Positions 60,679 to 64,000 of a stretch of 64,000 nucleotides of DNA are shown in pieces. The translations under genes were made by a program, and so were the position numbers. The notes under the pieces were generated by a model. That model saw only the letters and a program-made list of their open reading frames with translations. It searched no databases and was not told the DNA's origin. Source of the DNA: Nemophila menziesii (Eukaryota; Streptophyta; Magnoliopsida; Boraginales; Hydrophyllaceae); assembly GCA_029959085.1 (NCBI GenBank), contig JARWIR010000027.1, positions 9,486,001 through 9,550,000 on the forward strand, in the 5' to 3' direction. Within the stretch, counting starts at the first letter, position 1, and the number at the start of each line of letters is the position of its first letter.

Positions 60679-62094
60679 TAAAAAACACGGCGGCGTATCA
60701 AAAAGAAGGGTTTATATATTGTGGACGGCCTGATCCTGCTTATTTTGGTTTGTCTTCTATATCTCTAAACATGGCCAGTAATCGATTAAAGTGACCAATA
60801 TAAACCTATAATAAAATCGACTAAACGTTAGCAAACCAGGTAGACAATATGTAACAATTCTCTATACTTCTTTTATTTTTGTTTAATTATGGAACTCAAA
60901 ATATTTTTAAATCATTGATAATTTTTGTTATTTCTATGCATTTAGTAATGTGTTGTAGTATCTACCTAATTTCAATAATATTACGAGGTGGAAGTTTTGC
61001 AACTACGTTAAATGTTGAGAACCATTAGCAACTTTAATTAGAAATGTGAAGGGTTTTAATTCAAACATAGTCGTTAAAATTTAAACATAAAAAATAAAAA
61101 ATAAAACTTAAACTCGCATAAATATGAACATCATAGGATGAGATGATTTACCTTATTAACTAACATGTGGTGTAAATTTGGGGAAATCAAGTAATTATAA
61201 TAAGGAAAAGAAAAACGGTAAAGATAAAATGTTGTAGAAAATATTCTCGGTTGTTGAAAGTTCATACTCTATAGCTGACCTCTTTACTAGCACACGGTAC
61301 CTGGTCTACACTAGGAACAATCACATTAATTTTGCAAATGACAATATTGAATAGGTATTTCCGAAGAAAATGTATAAGCAAAAAAAAAAAAAAGAAAAAG
61401 AAAGAAATAAGCGTCAGGATGTATCCAAATAAGTCAAGTAGAAAATCTCCCAGCGATGTTATAATAATTTCAGTAGGTATAGTTTTACCCATAGAACTAC
61501 CTTAAATAACACAAAAACCCATTTTCAGTTGCGGTGTTTATTTAACAAAGTAGCTATTTTTTCCAAATACATGAGTAGGACTTGCTTTCCCGTAAAAGAA
61601 TCCAATAATTAATATAGAGTGTGGTGTGAGTCTTTTGATAGCAATATACATTGAAATAATGTTTTGGTATTTGCAAGGAAGAGGATTTTAAGTTATGCTC
61701 GACTGGGCTAAAAAAGAAAATTTTGAAGAAGAAGAAAGGGAAAATAAGTGCGTTGAATAGGGTTTTCGTGTTCCCGGATAAATCAAGAGTCATGGGTTCA
61801 AAGTATTCATCCGTAGACGGCTATGTCCAACAAAATACATGGCATGTGTTGTTAGGCGCGGGTTCACTGAGACTAGAGAACATAGAATAGCTAAGGTTAT
61901 TTTTTTACCGGATTTTATTATAACGTTGTCTTATGATTTGTTTCGGTATGATCCAAGTGCTTTAGGTGTCGTTTGGTAAAACGATCCGATGAGGGATTTG
62001 GATAACCTGTCTAGACAAATGGGGACATGCATAGTGATGATCGTGCTAGAGTTTCCTTATTTTTTACTAGCAAGACTCAAGGACGCAACATGCG
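60679..62094. other. Unassigned AT-rich DNA
   Basis: No gene recognised. It contains an A tract at 61380-61394 and a ggtgtcgtttggt motif near 61968 that resembles ends of plant DNA transposons, without a partner I could find. Confidence 0.4.
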
Positions 62095-62360
62095 CCTACT
62101 ATGGTCTTAAGATGGTGGAAGAACGAGCACCAGTCTAATCATTAAAACTAACTTGCTAAAGCTGCATGAGCTAGAGGATGATCCAGAAAATGGTTTTCAG
62201 TCCAATGGATTGTTGTTGGACTATGTGGCTATGCTTCATAGGAACAAAGGTTTCGAGTTGAATCAACTTACCGAGAGGTGAATAAATATGTTTATTGGCC
62301 ACCTAAGGTAAGGAGAAAAATTAATGGTGAGTCTGGTGCAATTGTATATCCCCATGAGGA
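62095..62360. repeat. Diverged duplication, copy 1
   Basis: Shares aagatggt[g/a]gaagaacg, acttgcta[a/g]a, ttttcagtccaatggatt and gagaggtgaataaat in order with 63425-63700, about 1.33 kb away. The matching blocks are broken by stops in every frame. It may be an old gene or transposon fragment. Confidence 0.6.
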
Positions 62361-63424
62361 CTTATGTAGTGATAACACCAGGGAAAAGAATGGATGATCT
62401 GCACCTAGATTTATATTGAACACCTCGACATGGGTTTAGTAGAATTTTTCTTACTAGTCATTTTTGTCTTTTTTAATGTATGAAATTATAATAGAGTAAA
62501 TACACTCAAACCCCTTGTACTATAACCCGATTGCCAATTTATTCCTTATTTTATAAATCGTGCCCCTTTACCCCTTGCACAAAAATTTTGTGCTAGTCTA
62601 CCTCTACTAACTTTATTAATAAATTGTTTTAATCATTTTAAATTAATTTAAATCATTAAAATCATTATTCCCCTTCCCCCTCCCCTTCTTCTTGATTCCC
62701 GCATTCCACTTTTTTCCAAAAAAAAAAAATTCGAAAAACCAAACTCATTTCCAACACCTCAAAGAAGACTTCGTTCATCTCTTAAAATTAAAAAAAACCA
62801 AACTCATATCTTCATATTTCACCCCACCAACTACATTTATAACTGTCGACAATGATCATTCTCAACCATTATTTGAAATCTCCTGCTACAGTATTAGTTA
62901 TTCACATCATATAATTATCATATAAATGAAGTTCTTGTCACTAATTATTATACTGAAATAAGGCCTAAAAATGGAAACTTTGATAATGGAAAAAAATGGA
63001 TCTTTACATAAAGAATTATTTTAGGGTGTGAGGTGTTGGTCGTAACCTTAATTTATTTTTGAATATGAAAGGAAATCAGACATATTTTTCCAAGTGGAAG
63101 ATTCAATTCATGTCACATGATTAAGTTGGACTAATCGGAATGAATATTTGATTGAACCCCACATTACTCTAGCTACGGTAGGTTCAAAAAGGGTAAAAAT
63201 GGTGAGTTAGCTTGCGATTTTGTCCACTAATGGGGTAAGAATATTGATGGAGAAATGGTAATATTATCCAAATATAACCTTGTTAAATGGTAGAAGACAA
63301 ACAATGGATCCTTTAGGCGCTATAAAGACCTATTTTAGGATTAAATGGGATGCACTTGAGTGGTTTTGAAGGAGCTTGTATGATGGACTTGACTCTTAAG
63401 CTAGAATATGTGTGCTTCACTACA
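62361..63424. other. Unassigned DNA between duplicated segments
   Basis: No coding or structural feature recognised. A C-rich stretch (about 62670-62700) borders A-rich sequence. Confidence 0.4.
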
Positions 63425-63712
63425 ATCATAAGATGGTAGAAGAACGGGGAACCATAATACTGATCATGAAATTGACTTGCTAGAACTGCAACGCCAGTGA
63501 AGGGTGATGCAAATATTGGGTTTCAGTCCAATGGATTATTCCAATGTTGTGTAGTTATGAGAACAAAGTGTAAAATTTTCTGAGAGGTGAATAAATGAGT
63601 ATATTTTATTTCTAATTGAAGAGCAAAGTCAATGGCGAGTTTAATGCAATACACATATTCCTTAAGAGATTATTGGGCGATATCACCAAAAAAATAATTG
63701 GGTGGTCCATAC
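63425..63712. repeat. Diverged duplication, copy 2
   Basis: Partner of 62095-62360. It ends abruptly where the gag fragment of element D begins (about 63713). Confidence 0.6.
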
Positions 63713-64000
63713 CTAAAATTCTTTTCTTGGTGGAGGTAGTTTCTTTCCACTTCGCAATTCAACTGCATGACAATAATCATCTCTAGGAGCAATAGTATCA
63801 CTTGGAAGTTGCCCTTTTGGCCGATTTTGTAATGTACTCGCCATATGTGATAAAGTATGCTCTAGTTTCTTGATTATCTTTTGCTGGGCTTGAATCTTCT
63901 GTTGGCTACGACTCATGTTGGTTTCAACTGCTTGCATTAATTTAGCCATACTCGAATTCAAGCTTTGAATTTGTTCATGCTTTGCCAGTTGTGATTGTTT
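63713..64000 (-). pseudogene. gag: Gag fragment of a fourth Athila-like element (D)
   Basis: The minus strand encodes a coiled-coil-like stretch followed by KGQLPSDT and AVELRSGKKLPPP, the conserved late-Gag block also present in A (GQLPSDTEV...ITLRSGKKIP) and B (GQLPNDTEN...VTLRSGKNLP). The frame runs off the right edge of the window and stops at 63713, just after the conserved block, where unrelated sequence begins. It is a fragment, or the edge of an element lying mostly outside the window. Confidence 0.8.

Noticed and set aside
62470..62660. A transposon terminus (aaaccccttgtactataaccc)
   Set aside because: It resembles sequences common near plant repeats, but I found no partner end or target duplication.

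Overview
The window looks like heterochromatin from a plant nuclear genome, probably a dicot. It is AT-rich, has no dense gene content, and is filled by a long satellite array and by Ty3/gypsy LTR retrotransposons of the Athila type, with a LINE fragment, a Stowaway MITE and a foldback element between them. I cannot name the species. No tRNA, rRNA or CRISPR was seen, and no intact host gene is certain.

Layout. 1-22204: a tandem array of a very AT-rich satellite, with units of about 1.6 kb and about 2.1 kb; the longer form carries an extra module of about 0.55 kb that creates an inverted repeat. 22205-29703: Athila-like element C (+), truncated at its 5' end inside gag exactly where the satellite stops, with a complete 3' LTR. 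29704-38972: low-copy-looking DNA with degraded minus-strand exons, a 1.2 kb foldback element, a diverged duplication of about 1.1 kb, a LINE RNase H fragment with a 16-bp target duplication, and a Stowaway MITE. 38978-60673: Athila-like element A (-), flanked by the 5-bp duplication ttgtg. Its 5' LTR is split by a complete second Athila-like element, B (-, 47381-59675), flanked by agaga. 60679-64000: unassigned DNA with a diverged duplication, ending in a gag fragment of a fourth Athila-like element (D).

Main observation. A and C keep gag and the aspartic protease (PR) but have lost reverse transcriptase, RNase H and the integrase core. In both, PR is followed by a short integrase C-terminal tail ending in a shared CWGGY motif. 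B has the opposite defect: it keeps RT, RNase H and integrase but lacks PR. All three share a cis architecture from the end of pol to the 3' LTR. In order it holds a GC-rich tandem array of paired palindromes (different sequence in each family, same place and period), repeated polypurine-tract-like motifs, one of them just before an env-position ORF that begins Met-Thr-Asn, a perfect or near-perfect hairpin with a GGGA loop just after that ORF, and a long-range CTTTGCCGG/CCGGCAAAG stem. This suggests defective elements sharing cis signals and possibly complementing each other in trans. That functional reading is inference; the structures are visible in the sequence.
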